A DNA stretch of 64,000 nucleotides. Origin: Grimontia celer (GTDB lineage Bacteria; Pseudomonadota; Gammaproteobacteria; Enterobacterales; Vibrionaceae). The number at the start of each line of letters is the position of its first letter. Position 1 is the first letter of the stretch. The position numbers and the translations under genes are program-made. Below the pieces are notes generated by a model, which saw nothing but the letters and a program-made list of their open reading frames with translations, ran no database searches and was not told where the DNA came from. This document shows positions 26,724 through 36,284 of the stretch, one piece after another. The stretch covers positions 162,359 to 226,358 of the forward strand of contig NZ_FIZX01000005.1 of assembly GCF_900055185.1 (NCBI RefSeq), in the 5' to 3' direction.

Positions 26724-29537
26724 ATGAAGATCTTTACATGGAGCCCTTTGGCTCTAGCTCTCAGTGCAGCACTTCCTGTCAGTGCTGATGTAATCATCAC
26801 TGAATATGTCGAAGGCTCATCCAACAATAAAGCGGTTGAGCTGACCAACACAGGTTCAGTGGATGCTTCTCTTGACAATCTCTCGCTCCGATTGGCTTTC
26901 AATGGTGCCACCAGTTTTGGCAATACAATTGCGCTTTCCGGCACATTGGCGGCGGGTGAAAGCTACGTAGTTGCTAACAGCAGTGCGACGGGCGAAATCA
27001 CCGACGTCAGCCAGCAAACTTCTGGTTCGCTCTCTTTCAATGGCAATGACGTGGTGGCGTTGGTTGATGAAAACGATAACGTGCTCGACAGCCTCGGGCA
27101 GCTAGGCAACAGTGGTAACTACGGAAAAGATGTGACGCTGCGCCGTATCGACGGCAGCACCGGTCGCACAGATGCGTCTTCGGCGTTTGACGCCTCAGTG
27201 GAATGGCAATCTTTCGCACAAAATACTTTTGATGGTCTGGGTTGTAGCGGTGTTGACGCTTGTGATGGCGGTGGTGGAGGTGGCGGAACCTTCAGCTGTG
27301 AAGGTGAAACCTTGACGCCAACCTATGCGATTCAAGGCAGTGGTGATCGCAGCCCATTGGTACCGGATGGCAGCTTTGAAGCAGAAGGAACCTACTATGT
27401 TGAAGGTGTGGTAACAGCGGTTACCGAAAGCCTCTACAAAGGTTTCTGGCTGCAAGATGCCAATGGCGATGGTGATAGCGCGACCTCTGACGGCTTATTC
27501 ATCTTCACGGGTGATGCGCCGCAGGGCATTGAACCGGGTATGCAAGTGTGTGTCGCGGGTACGGTGAAAGAGTTCTTCAACCTGACTGAACTGGATGCCA
27601 CTGACAAGCAGTGGGAAGTGATTGATACGGTGGGTGAACTGCCAGTGACTGATTTCGCGGTAGAAGACGGCGAAACACTGGATGAAGCGCTTGAGCGTCA
27701 CGAAGGCATGAAAGTGCGTCTGACACAGGAAAGCGATTTGGTTGTCACCCGTAACTTCGGTTTCGACTTCGACGCTTTCCGAAACAATATGGTGCTGTCA
27801 TACGAAGCGCCAAACTTCAAACCGACCCAGCTTTACATCGCAGGTTCTGATGAAGCCGCGGCTTTGGCAGCAGCGAACGATGCCAATCAACTGTTTGTAG
27901 AGTCTGATCTGAAAGCACCGGATGGTGTGGTGCCTTACTTCCCAGGTCTGGATGCAGAACAAGGTTACATTCGTATCGGCGATACTGTGACCAACCTTGA
28001 AGGTGTTGTTGGCTATAGCTTCAGTGATTACCGTCTGGTGGTGACCAATGAGCTGGTGGCGAGTGATTTCGTGCGTGAAGAAGACCGTACTGCGGCGCCT
28101 CAAACATTTGATGGTACCAACCTGAAAGTCGCAAGCTTCAACGTACTGAACTATTTCACCAGTGCCAGTGCGATTGGCGGTGATCTGAACGTGACGTGTG
28201 ATGATCAGGCAGATGCTGATGCATCGCGTGGTTGTAACCGTGGTACGAAAGACGCCGCTGAGTTTGCATTGCAACAGGTGAAAATCGTGAATGCTTTGAC
28301 GGCCATGGACGCTGATATCGTCGGTCTGATGGAAATCGAAAACAATGGCTTTGGTGAAAATGGCGCGTTGGCGAATCTGGTGACTGAGTTGAATAGCCAG
28401 TTTGCCGATGAGGCAGATCACTATGCGTTTGTCACTCCGGCAGAGGCTGATCTGACGGAAGGTGCATTCCTTGGCAGTGATGCGATTCAGGTGGCACTGA
28501 TTTATCGACCGGCAAAAGTATCACTTCAAGGTGATGCAACGGTTGTCCGTATGCCAGAGCAACATATCAGTGGTGAAAGCCCGGACGGTGAAACTCGTCA
28601 GTTGGATAAATTCCAGCGTGATAGCTTGCTGCAAACCTTTGGTGTGAAAGATCAAAGCCTGTCAATTGCGGTCAGCCACTTCAAGTCTAAGGGGTCAGGT
28701 TGTTACGAAGATTGGGTCGCCGGTGAATTTGACGATGACCCGGCAGATCTTCAGGGTCGTTGTAACGAGTTCCGCGTTTCAGCATCAGAAACTCTGGGTA
28801 ATGCACTGGCAGGTGTTGAAGGTGACATCATCGCCTTGGGTGACTTCAATGCTTACGGCCAGGAAGATCCAATGCGTGTGATGACGGATTACGATGCAGA
28901 CACTGCAGAGCGTAAAATTGTGACCGCAGCAGGGACTTCTATCGCCGGTGAAACTTTGGATGAAACCGCGCGTGAAGTGGGTGATGGTTTTGGTTACATC
29001 AACCTTGCCAGCTATGTGTTGGGTGAAGAAGCCTTTTCTTACACCTTCGATGGTGAACTGGGCAGCCTTGACCATGCAGTCGGTAATGCCAGCTTACTTG
29101 AGAAAGTCACTGGCGTGGAAGACTGGCACATTAACTCGGTGGAAAGCACCTTGTTTGAGTACTCAGGCCGCTTCACCGGTGATTTGGTCAAATCGACTAA
29201 CCCATATTCCTCTTCAGATCACGACCCTGTAATTGTGAGTCTGAACTACCCAGATCCGGTTCAGAAGTTCAAACTTCGCTTCAAGAACAAGAGCATCTTC
29301 TGGGTTCAGCCAACGGTGAATGGTTATGTTGACGAAGATCGTCCGTGGCTGCGTTGGAAAACTAATCGCAAATACAATCAAAACAGCGAGTTCCTGAAAG
29401 AACTCGGCGTGAGTTACGGCGATACCGTTGAGCTGGGCTACCGCTTGTGGGGCTTTATCGCCATCCCTTGTGGTGACGCAGTGCTGGAAGAAAATACACG
29501 CGCTGTGTTTAAAGGATTCCAGTGTAAGATCAAATAG
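26724..29537 (+). CDS. secreted ExeM/NucH-family nuclease with lamin-tail domain
   Basis: A 937-residue extracellular nuclease. It has a signal peptide (cleavage after VSA, about residue 21), a lamin-tail-like domain (about 22-150), a seven-glycine linker near residue 185 and an OB-fold-type region (about 195-440). The endonuclease/exonuclease/phosphatase domain (about 465-835) has FNVLNYF, catalytic Glu in MEIENNG, LGDFNAYG near residue 704 and SSDHDPV. A tail of about 90 residues follows, rich in Lys, Arg and Trp, that I do not recognise. Related ExeM enzymes often end in a GlyGly-CTERM sorting signal; none is seen here, so it should be released. Likely roles are degradation of extracellular DNA for phosphate or biofilm remodelling. 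Confidence 0.88.
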   Translation: MKIFTWSPLALALSAALPVSADVIITEYVEGSSNNKAVELTNTGSVDASLDNLSLRLAFNGATSFGNTIALSGTLAAGESYVVANSSATGEITDVSQQTSGSLSFNGNDVVALVDENDNVLDSLGQLGNSGNYGKDVTLRRIDGSTGRTDASSAFDASVEWQSFAQNTFDGLGCSGVDACDGGGGGGGTFSCEGETLTPTYAIQGSGDRSPLVPDGSFEAEGTYYVEGVVTAVTESLYKGFWLQDANGDGDSATSDGLFIFTGDAPQGIEPGMQVCVAGTVKEFFNLTELDATDKQWEVIDTVGELPVTDFAVEDGETLDEALERHEGMKVRLTQESDLVVTRNFGFDFDAFRNNMVLSYEAPNFKPTQLYIAGSDEAAALAAANDANQLFVESDLKAPDGVVPYFPGLDAEQGYIRIGDTVTNLEGVVGYSFSDYRLVVTNELVASDFVREEDRTAAPQTFDGTNLKVASFNVLNYFTSASAIGGDLNVTCDDQADADASRGCNRGTKDAAEFALQQVKIVNALTAMDADIVGLMEIENNGFGENGALANLVTELNSQFADEADHYAFVTPAEADLTEGAFLGSDAIQVALIYRPAKVSLQGDATVVRMPEQHISGESPDGETRQLDKFQRDSLLQTFGVKDQSLSIAVSHFKSKGSGCYEDWVAGEFDDDPADLQGRCNEFRVSASETLGNALAGVEGDIIALGDFNAYGQEDPMRVMTDYDADTAERKIVTAAGTSIAGETLDETAREVGDGFGYINLASYVLGEEAFSYTFDGELGSLDHAVGNASLLEKVTGVEDWHINSVESTLFEYSGRFTGDLVKSTNPYSSSDHDPVIVSLNYPDPVQKFKLRFKNKSIFWVQPTVNGYVDEDRPWLRWKTNRKYNQNSEFLKELGVSYGDTVELGYRLWGFIAIPCGDAVLEENTRAVFKGFQCKIK

Positions 29538-29555
29538 TCGTCGACTTATCCTGCC

Positions 29556-29584
29556 ACAGGCTCCTTCGGGAGCCTGTTTTTTTC
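29556..29584 (+). terminator. terminator of the nuclease gene
   Basis: Nine-bp stem acaggctcc/ggagcctgt (29556-29564/29569-29577) with a stable TTCG loop and a T7 tail. Confidence 0.95.
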
Positions 29585-29745
29585 CGACCTTTTAATGGGT
29601 TGCCTGCAGAATCTTGACTAAGCTTTAGAAGTGTCTCATGGACAAAGCAATGTCTTGTATTTGTGATGCTGCGTGTCAGGCACCCGAGAAATTCCGGCTG
29701 TCAGTGCACAGGTGAGGCATCACCATTTTGGCTTCGGAAGCTTTC

Positions 29746-32700
29746 ATGTCGATCATTGAATCACTGTCGATGTTCCTGTTACCCGCGGCGAGCGAGCAAT
29801 TGCTGCCAACGGGGTATATTGATCCCTGGCTGCAATTATTGGCGGCCATGGCAGCCTTTATTGCTGCCGCCATGACATTTATCCATCGTCCACTGGAAGA
29901 GCAAAAGCTGCCTTGGCTAAAGGTATCTCCAGTGCCGGTGAATGCACTCACGCTAACGGTCAGCATGTCTTTGGTGCATGTGGCGAACGTCACTGCCAGT
30001 CCGACTTATCAATCTCTCGGCTTCCAGCCTTCATTGCTCTATCTGCCATTGTTACTGACATTCGGGCTGAACTTCTCCGCCCTTAGGATGATTGCGTTCG
30101 GCAAAAATAGCCCATTCCGACTGTTGATGGCTTCTGGCCTTATCATGACTGCGCTGGTGCTGCAAAACTTGCTCGCCTTTACCGGCGTTAATCTCGCCTC
30201 TATCTCCCAATTGGACGCGGCTATCTACAGTTTTGCTGTGGTAATAGCAGGGTTTCTCGTCACCGTGGCGATATGGAGCCGCTTTGCTTCGGTGAAAACG
30301 GGTTTCTGGGACAGGAATCTGACGGCAGGCCTTTTGAGTGGCGCAAGCTTTACTGTGGCGTCGCTGGTGATGGCTCTGGCATCAACCGATGCTGTGGTGT
30401 TGTCTCGCCAGCCTATTCGCGACGAAGCCGTCTTGTTTACCATCCTCGATGTGGTGTTGGTTCAGGCATTTCTGGCGATGTTCGTTGTTGTGTTCAATCA
30501 ATTGGCGAACGCCTGGCTTTGCAGTCATGCTGAAGCGCGTCTGCACAGCCGGCGAGAAGAACAACTGACGTCTATTCTCCAGACGGCAACTGAAGCCATC
30601 ATTGCTATCGATCGAAAGGGTAACATCACTTATTTCAACCACTCGGCAGAGCGGATTTTCGGTTGGCATACTTCAGAAGTGCTGGGTAAAAATGTGCGCA
30701 TGCTGGTGACAGATGAACACCAGCATCGGCACGACATGTATATCCACAATTACTTGGAACGTCGCGTGGATTCGGCAGTGGTGGGGTCAGTGCGTGAAGT
30801 CACGGCAAAGCGGCGTGATGGGTCGCAGCTCCCGGTCCGATTATCTATCGGACACCACGAATCACAAGGGCAGCATGAGTTTGTTGCCGTGATTTCAGAT
30901 ATTTCAGAGCAGCGCAGCATGGCTTGGGCACTTCGCGAAAATGCCAAACAGTACCGTGCGCTGGTATCCAATTTGCCTTGTATGGCGTTCAGGGAAATGA
31001 CAGGGGCAACCCGGCATATCGTCTATATCAGTGATGCGGCGAAGTCGCTCACTGGATACAGTGCCTCAATCCTGACAGGAGAAAATGGTGTTTCTCATTT
31101 TGTCGATCGTATCCATCAAAGCGATACCGCAAGCTATCGCAAGGTGCGAGAGCTGGCTTCTCGTCGCAACGGCAAATATGACTGTGAGTACCGATTCCTG
31201 ACCCGTGACGACGAGCAGAAATGGTTCTGGGAAATCGGACATAGCTACCGTGCCGAAGACGGGAGTACCTGGATTGACGGTGTCATTATCGATGTCACCG
31301 AGAAGCATGAAGCCGAAGAAGAGTTCGAGGAAAAGCTGCGACTTGCCGAGAAAGCAACCCAGTCTAAGGCCTCTTTTTTGGCCAACATGAGTTATGAATT
31401 CCGCTCGCCGATGAACTCCATTCTTGGGTTAACGGAAGTGTTGATTGAAGAAGCGGCCAGTCCAGCACATCGCCATCATTTGGAAGTGATACGCGAGTCT
31501 GGTAACAGTCTGCTGAAACTCATCAACGACATTCTTGATACGTCGAAATTGGAAAGCCAATCCTTGCCGCTCGACATTGCTGATTTCTCGTTGGTGCAGC
31601 TTTGTCGGCAGATTGAATTTATTGCCCGCGAGACGGTGCAAGCCCGTGACCTTCACGTTAGCCTTCATTACAACGATGCGCTGTGGGAACACTACGTCGG
31701 TGATTCGCGTCGTATCAAGCAGCTGCTGCAAAACCTGATGCGAAGTGCACTGACGAAAACTGAAAAGGGCAATGTGGCGCTTCATGTTTTGCCTACTAAT
31801 GATGTGGTGAGATTTGCGGTAGCGAGTTATGCGCATAATCAGAAAGCAGCGAAGGAAGATGAAGCAGTAAATACCGGGCAAACGCTCTCCGCTACGTTGG
31901 TGACACAACTGATCGAATTGATGGGTGGTCATCTCTGGTTTGATGGTGAATCGATTCATGGCTCCGTGGTGTATGCTGACCTGCCACTCATTCCCGCGCA
32001 AAGCTCCTCCAGAATGAGCGATGAACCTGCTGTGAACTTTGCGCTTCCTGCGCTGGAAGTTCTGGTCATCGATGATGTTCAGCGTAACCAGCAGGAGCTT
32101 CGTGACATGTTGCTGAGACAAGGGGTAAAAGTGCTGACTTTTACTGATCTTGAGTCAGCAGAAGACGTGTTGAAAACTCAGCCCGTGGATGTGGTGTTCC
32201 TGGATGCCTACCTTAGTGATGAGCACTATCCTACACCGCAAACCTTGCGCAGTTGGGCGTTGGTGTGCCGGGAGGAACCGCTCAAGGTTGTCGCAATGAA
32301 ATTGGCCGTCGACCCGACCACAGACAACCAGTGGCAGACGCTGGGCTTTGATTTCTCGATTGATAAACCATTTATCAGCAGTGATGTGTTCGGCATGCTG
32401 GCGAAATGCTGCGGTGGGGACTCTGCTGATAACATCGCAGTGCTTAATCCTCCCAATGAGGATGTTGACTTGTTTGATGATGCCTGGGCATTCCAGCACT
32501 GGCCAACGACCGACATCCTTCTGAGTGTCATCCGCGAATTTCATGCTACGTACAATGATCTGCCGGATACCATTCGTCACTTGCTGAAGGAGCAACCCGA
32601 GGCACTGGAGCCTTTGCTGAAACAGGCAAAAGAAGCAGCCAAATGTATCGGTTTCCCAGCTGTTGAACTGCGGATAGCAAAGCTCTTGGGCTATGTGGAA

Positions 32701-33081
32701 GCGGGGGACGTGGTGAAAGCAGAGTCCAAACTCGAACTGCTGCGCCACATGCTGGAAGAAACGTTTGATCGTGCATTGGCTTATCTGGGTGTCAGAGCGC
32801 ATGAACTGGAAGACGATTCCTTAGTCAGCAAAATGCCGCAAGAACTGTTTGAACGCAAAACCGAAATGTTCGTCAGCAAGCTCGCAGAAGGGCAGTACGA
32901 CGACGAGCTATACAAAGAATTGGTGCCAATGATGGCGGGATTTGTCTCGCCACCCTTGCTGTCACAGTTTGTGGCATCTATTGAAAGCTTTGAGCTGGAT
33001 GAGGCATACCGTTTGATTCTGGCCGTGACAGAGCAGATGCCGATGTCACAGAACACGGGAGTACAAGGCTATGGCGTATAA
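29746..33081 (+). CDS. hybrid sensor kinase-like protein lacking phospho-acceptor histidines
   Basis: An 1111-residue membrane protein with about seven N-terminal helices (residues 25-257), laid out like an MHYT sensor but without the MHYT motifs. Two PAS domains (about 270-390 and 400-520) follow, then a HisKA-like region, a degenerate ATPase region (about 630-745), a receiver (about 770-885) and an Hpt-like C-terminus. The H-box reads FLANMSYEFRSPMN: the phospho-accepting His is Tyr550. The N-box is NLMRSALTKT with its Asn lost, no DTGxG box is visible, and the Hpt histidine position is Lys959. The receiver keeps IDD and Asp820 (FLDAY) and Lys874. It therefore looks like a catalytically dead scaffold. 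ATG 29746 (GGAAG upstream) is preferred over TTG 29728. It overlaps the next gene by 11 bases. Confidence 0.8.
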   Translation: MSIIESLSMFLLPAASEQLLPTGYIDPWLQLLAAMAAFIAAAMTFIHRPLEEQKLPWLKVSPVPVNALTLTVSMSLVHVANVTASPTYQSLGFQPSLLYLPLLLTFGLNFSALRMIAFGKNSPFRLLMASGLIMTALVLQNLLAFTGVNLASISQLDAAIYSFAVVIAGFLVTVAIWSRFASVKTGFWDRNLTAGLLSGASFTVASLVMALASTDAVVLSRQPIRDEAVLFTILDVVLVQAFLAMFVVVFNQLANAWLCSHAEARLHSRREEQLTSILQTATEAIIAIDRKGNITYFNHSAERIFGWHTSEVLGKNVRMLVTDEHQHRHDMYIHNYLERRVDSAVVGSVREVTAKRRDGSQLPVRLSIGHHESQGQHEFVAVISDISEQRSMAWALRENAKQYRALVSNLPCMAFREMTGATRHIVYISDAAKSLTGYSASILTGENGVSHFVDRIHQSDTASYRKVRELASRRNGKYDCEYRFLTRDDEQKWFWEIGHSYRAEDGSTWIDGVIIDVTEKHEAEEEFEEKLRLAEKATQSKASFLANMSYEFRSPMNSILGLTEVLIEEAASPAHRHHLEVIRESGNSLLKLINDILDTSKLESQSLPLDIADFSLVQLCRQIEFIARETVQARDLHVSLHYNDALWEHYVGDSRRIKQLLQNLMRSALTKTEKGNVALHVLPTNDVVRFAVASYAHNQKAAKEDEAVNTGQTLSATLVTQLIELMGGHLWFDGESIHGSVVYADLPLIPAQSSSRMSDEPAVNFALPALEVLVIDDVQRNQQELRDMLLRQGVKVLTFTDLESAEDVLKTQPVDVVFLDAYLSDEHYPTPQTLRSWALVCREEPLKVVAMKLAVDPTTDNQWQTLGFDFSIDKPFISSDVFGMLAKCCGGDSADNIAVLNPPNEDVDLFDDAWAFQHWPTTDILLSVIREFHATYNDLPDTIRHLLKEQPEALEPLLKQAKEAAKCIGFPAVELRIAKLLGYVEAGDVVKAESKLELLRHMLEETFDRALAYLGVRAHELEDDSLVSKMPQELFERKTEMFVSKLAEGQYDDELYKELVPMMAGFVSPPLLSQFVASIESFELDEAYRLILAVTEQMPMSQNTGVQGYGV

Positions 33082-34039
33082 AGTGCTTGTGGTCGACGAT
33101 GAACCGAGCAATCTGCATGTGATGCGAACCATCCTGCAGGATCAATACACGCTTATCTTCGCTAAAAGTGGCGAGCGGGCCATAGAGCTGGCAATGCAAC
33201 AACGCCCGGATTTGATTCTTTTGGATATTATGATGCCAGGAATGAACGGCTACGAGGTATGTCGCGCGCTGAAAAATGAAAAGGCGGTTAGCCATATTCC
33301 TATCATTATCGTGTCGGCGCTTGATGAATACCAAAGCGAAGTGGAAGGGCTGAAAAGCGGCGCGGCAGACTTTCTCATCAAGCCAGTTTCACCTGAGTTG
33401 GTGAAAAGCCGTGTTGCCAATCTGCTCGGTGAGGCGCGAGCCACCATCATGCGCGAAAACTATCAGTTGGTGATTAACCAGATCGCCGCGGTAGCCGCAC
33501 TTCACAATAACTATGTGGAAATCACTGCGCCCCGTGTTGCCAAATTTTGTGAATGGCTGGCAGTGAAATACGGTCTCACCAAATCCAAAGCTGAGGACAT
33601 TGGCCTGGCTTATCCGCTTTGCCAGATTGGCGAGCTTTGGGATGATGGTGGCAACAACACGACAGCAGAAAGCCGGAGTTTACTTTTGCTATCAGAGGCC
33701 ACCAAAGGTTTTGCCTGTGTCGCTGCTACCTTGTTGACGTACAAAAATACCCGGTGGGATGGCTCGGGGTTTCCTGAAATAGAAGCAGAGAAAATCCCGG
33801 AAGAGTGTCGCGTTGTTACCGTTGCAGAAGCTATCGACATGGAAATCGAGGGTTTGGAAGGCAGTGTGTCTGAACGGGTTAAAACGGCAATATCGACGCT
33901 CTCCCAAGAGGCAGGAACCCTGGCTGACCCAAGGCTTATTCATATTCTCGACGAGAACAGTGAAGAGCTATGCCGACTCTATTTCGACTGGCTCGCCTCG
34001 CCCTGGCCAACGCCTATTCTTCCTATCAACGAGTTCTGA
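33071..34039 (+). CDS. response regulator with degenerate HD-GYP-like output domain
   Basis: A 322-residue protein. Residues 1-120 are a complete receiver (Asp9, Asp10, phospho-Asp52 in LLDIMMPGMNGYE, Ser82, Lys104). Residues about 130-300 align with HD-GYP cyclic-di-GMP phosphodiesterase domains. PLCQIGEL stands where PLHDIGKI is expected, and YKNTRWDGSGFP where HHExxDGxGYP is expected. The HD pair and the HHE metal ligands are therefore missing while the surrounding fold residues (WDGSG, IP..CRVVTVAEAID, ADPRLI) remain. It probably binds a partner or ligand rather than hydrolysing c-di-GMP. Translationally coupled to the kinase-like gene. Confidence 0.8.
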   Translation: MAYKVLVVDDEPSNLHVMRTILQDQYTLIFAKSGERAIELAMQQRPDLILLDIMMPGMNGYEVCRALKNEKAVSHIPIIIVSALDEYQSEVEGLKSGAADFLIKPVSPELVKSRVANLLGEARATIMRENYQLVINQIAAVAALHNNYVEITAPRVAKFCEWLAVKYGLTKSKAEDIGLAYPLCQIGELWDDGGNNTTAESRSLLLLSEATKGFACVAATLLTYKNTRWDGSGFPEIEAEKIPEECRVVTVAEAIDMEIEGLEGSVSERVKTAISTLSQEAGTLADPRLIHILDENSEELCRLYFDWLASPWPTPILPINEF

Positions 34040-34106
34040 TGCAGTGCGAATAAGCCTGTGTTAGCATTTGCGCCCAGTCCCGCTGATGTTTGGCGGGCAG
34101 GACGTG

Positions 34107-34697
34107 ATGGGAACGACTGTGCTGCTGATTATTGATAACTACGACTCTTTTACTTACAACCTGTATCAGTACTTTTGTCAGTTGGGTGTCGAAGTGGAAG
34201 TCCACCGCAATGACGCCATCACCCTTGCCGACATCGAAGCCATAGCACCCTCACATTTGGTCATTTCGCCTGGCCCTTGCACGCCAGATGATGCCGGTAT
34301 CTCCCTCCAGGCCATTGAACACTTTGCCGGAAAACTGCCGATTCTTGGCGTGTGTTTGGGGCATCAGGCGCTGGCTCAGGTGTTTGGCGGTAAGGTCATT
34401 CGCGCCAAACAAGTGATGCATGGCAAAACCAGCCCTGTGGTTCACCGCGATGGTGGTGTGTTCCAATCGCTCAATAATCCGCTAACCGTGACGCGTTACC
34501 ACTCTCTGGTTGTGGAAGCTGACTCGTTGCCGGATTGTTTTGAAATCACCGCGTGGACGGAAGCAGATGGTGGGTTCGATGAAATCATGGGGATCCGCCA
34601 CAAAACCCTCGACCTTGAAGGCGTGCAGTTCCATCCGGAAAGTATCTTGACTGAGCAAGGCCATCAGCTGCTACAGAACTTCCTTACCCGCGATTGA
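34107..34697 (+). CDS. pabA: aminodeoxychorismate synthase glutaminase component
   Basis: Class I glutamine amidotransferase supplying ammonia to PabB for p-aminobenzoate and folate synthesis. It has [20 protein letters not shown] at the N-terminus, the nucleophile elbow GVCLGHQAL (Cys near residue 82) and FHPES with the catalytic His/Glu. The sequence is also compatible with TrpG, but pabA next to argD is the conserved gammaproteobacterial order. Starts at ATG 34107 (GCAGGA upstream, 196 residues) or GTG 34119 (closer to the usual length) are both possible. Confidence 0.88.
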   Translation: MGTTVLLIIDNYDSFTYNLYQYFCQLGVEVEVHRNDAITLADIEAIAPSHLVISPGPCTPDDAGISLQAIEHFAGKLPILGVCLGHQALAQVFGGKVIRAKQVMHGKTSPVVHRDGGVFQSLNNPLTVTRYHSLVVEADSLPDCFEITAWTEADGGFDEIMGIRHKTLDLEGVQFHPESILTEQGHQLLQNFLTRD

Positions 34698-35023
34698 TTA
34701 TAATCTAGGGGCTGTTGACCTTCCGAGTCTGTGTTGAAAGCCGATCATCATCACTCTTTTTACATTTTTGTTTCGCCGTTTTCCTGCTGTTAACAGTGAA
34801 ACCTTATTCACTCCCTTCGTGCCATCTCTCGTTTATTTCCCAACAGGAAAGACAGTCTTACCGCTTGTTCTATTAATCATTTACCCTTCTTCACGCATAA
34901 ATATGGCACTTGTGTGAATTTCCCATAGTTTATTGCGCTAGATTATAAAATTTTCTGCTATTGATGCGGTTAATGAAATGTAAATACTATGCTTATAGCA
35001 GAATCGACAGAAGGATATGAGCG
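34698..35023 (+). promoter_or_regulatory. pabA-argD intergenic region with candidate argD promoter
   Basis: 326 bases without a gene. A candidate promoter is TTGATG (34961-34966), 18-base spacer, TACTAT (34985-34990). It is bracketed by a 9-bp inverted repeat, TTCTGCTAT (34953-34961) and ATAGCAGAA (34995-35003), about four helical turns centre to centre. A perfect half ARG box, TGAAT, lies near 34915 but the other half-sites are poor, so ArgR control is uncertain. No terminator for pabA was seen. Confidence 0.35.
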
Positions 35024-36241
35024 ATGACAGCCGAACATAAAGTAGAACGTAAACTGTTCGATGAAGTGATGGTGCCATGTTATGCACCCATGAATATGAT
35101 CCCGGACAGAGGCAAGGGCGCTCGTATTTGGGATCAGGACGATCGTGAATACATCGATTTTGCCGGTGGCATCGCCGTAAGTTGTTTGGGTCATTGCCAC
35201 CCAGTGATGGTAGATGCACTGAAAACTCAGGCTGAAAAGCTTTGGCACCTGAGTAATGTTATGACCAACGCTCCAGCATTGCGCTTGGCGAAAAAGCTGA
35301 CCGAAGTGAGCTTTGCTGATCGCGTCTTTTTCGCCAACTCCGGTGCGGAAGCCAACGAGGCAGCCCTGAAGCTGGCACGTCGCTGGGCGGTAGATGTTCA
35401 CGGCCCAGAGAAGAGCGAAATCATCGCCTTCACCCAAGGATTCCACGGCCGCACCTTCTTTACCGTCACAGTGGGTGGTCAGGCAGCTTATTCTGATGGT
35501 TTCGGACCAAAACCGGGCGACGTTAGCCATCTGCCATACAACGATCTGGATGCACTGGCTGCGGCTATGTCTGACAAGACCTGCGCCATCATGATGGAGC
35601 CACTTCAAGGTGAAGGCGGTATCGTCACACCTGACCCTGCTTTCGTCCAAGGTGTTCGTGAGCTGTGTGACAAGCACAATGCTCTGCTGATTTTCGATGA
35701 AGTTCAGACCGGTAATGGCCGTACAGGTACTTTCTATGCATATGAGCAAACTGGCGTAACGCCAGACATCCTGAGCACGGCGAAATCCCTCGGCGGCGGT
35801 ATTCCTATCGGTGCCATGCTGACCACTGAAAAACTGGCTGCCCACATGAAAGTCGGTACCCACGGCTCCACTTACGGCGGTAACCCGCTGGCATGTGCTG
35901 TTGCAGAAGCGGTGGTGAACGAGGTGAGCAAGCCGGAAGTATTGGCTGGCGTGAAAGAGCGCGAAGGTTGGTTCCGCGAAGGACTGGAAGCACTGAATGC
36001 CAAATACAATATGTTCAGCGAAATTCGCGGCAAAGGCCTGCTGATCGGTGCCGCTCTCAACGAAGAGTGGAAAGGGCGTGCCCGTGATGTGCTGCTGGCT
36101 GCTGGCGAAGAAGGTTTGCTGTTATTGGTTGCCGGTACCAACGTGGTACGTATGACTCCATCACTGGTCATCACCAAAGAAGAAGCAGAAGAAGGTCTCG
36201 CGCGACTGGATCGTGCACTGGCAAAACTGACGGCGGCGTGA
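35024..36241 (+). CDS. argD: acetylornithine/succinylornithine aminotransferase
   Basis: PLP-dependent class III aminotransferase, 405 residues. The PLP lysine is in [14 protein letters not shown] (near residue 254), with [15 protein letters not shown] and [13 protein letters not shown]. As ArgD it makes N-acetylornithine in arginine synthesis. Followed directly by astA and astD, it also fits AstC, the succinylornithine aminotransferase of the arginine succinyltransferase (AST) catabolic route, and such enzymes often serve both. It is the only such gene in the window and is not linked to argCBGH. The ribosome-binding site AAGGA precedes ATG 35024. Confidence 0.94.
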   Translation: MTAEHKVERKLFDEVMVPCYAPMNMIPDRGKGARIWDQDDREYIDFAGGIAVSCLGHCHPVMVDALKTQAEKLWHLSNVMTNAPALRLAKKLTEVSFADRVFFANSGAEANEAALKLARRWAVDVHGPEKSEIIAFTQGFHGRTFFTVTVGGQAAYSDGFGPKPGDVSHLPYNDLDALAAAMSDKTCAIMMEPLQGEGGIVTPDPAFVQGVRELCDKHNALLIFDEVQTGNGRTGTFYAYEQTGVTPDILSTAKSLGGGIPIGAMLTTEKLAAHMKVGTHGSTYGGNPLACAVAEAVVNEVSKPEVLAGVKEREGWFREGLEALNAKYNMFSEIRGKGLLIGAALNEEWKGRARDVLLAAGEEGLLLLVAGTNVVRMTPSLVITKEEAEEGLARLDRALAKLTAA

Positions 36242-36284
36242 TCGCCCGAGGTTTTGACCACCCATCGCATCAGGAGGAAGTAGG

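Noticed and set aside
29746..33081. Calling this an ordinary active hybrid histidine kinase
   Set aside because: The H-box His, N-box Asn and Hpt His are all substituted, so a working-kinase annotation would mislead.
34970..35863. 297-codon open frame antisense to argD
   Set aside because: Covers conserved argD sequence on the opposite strand, without ribosome-binding site or recognisable motifs.
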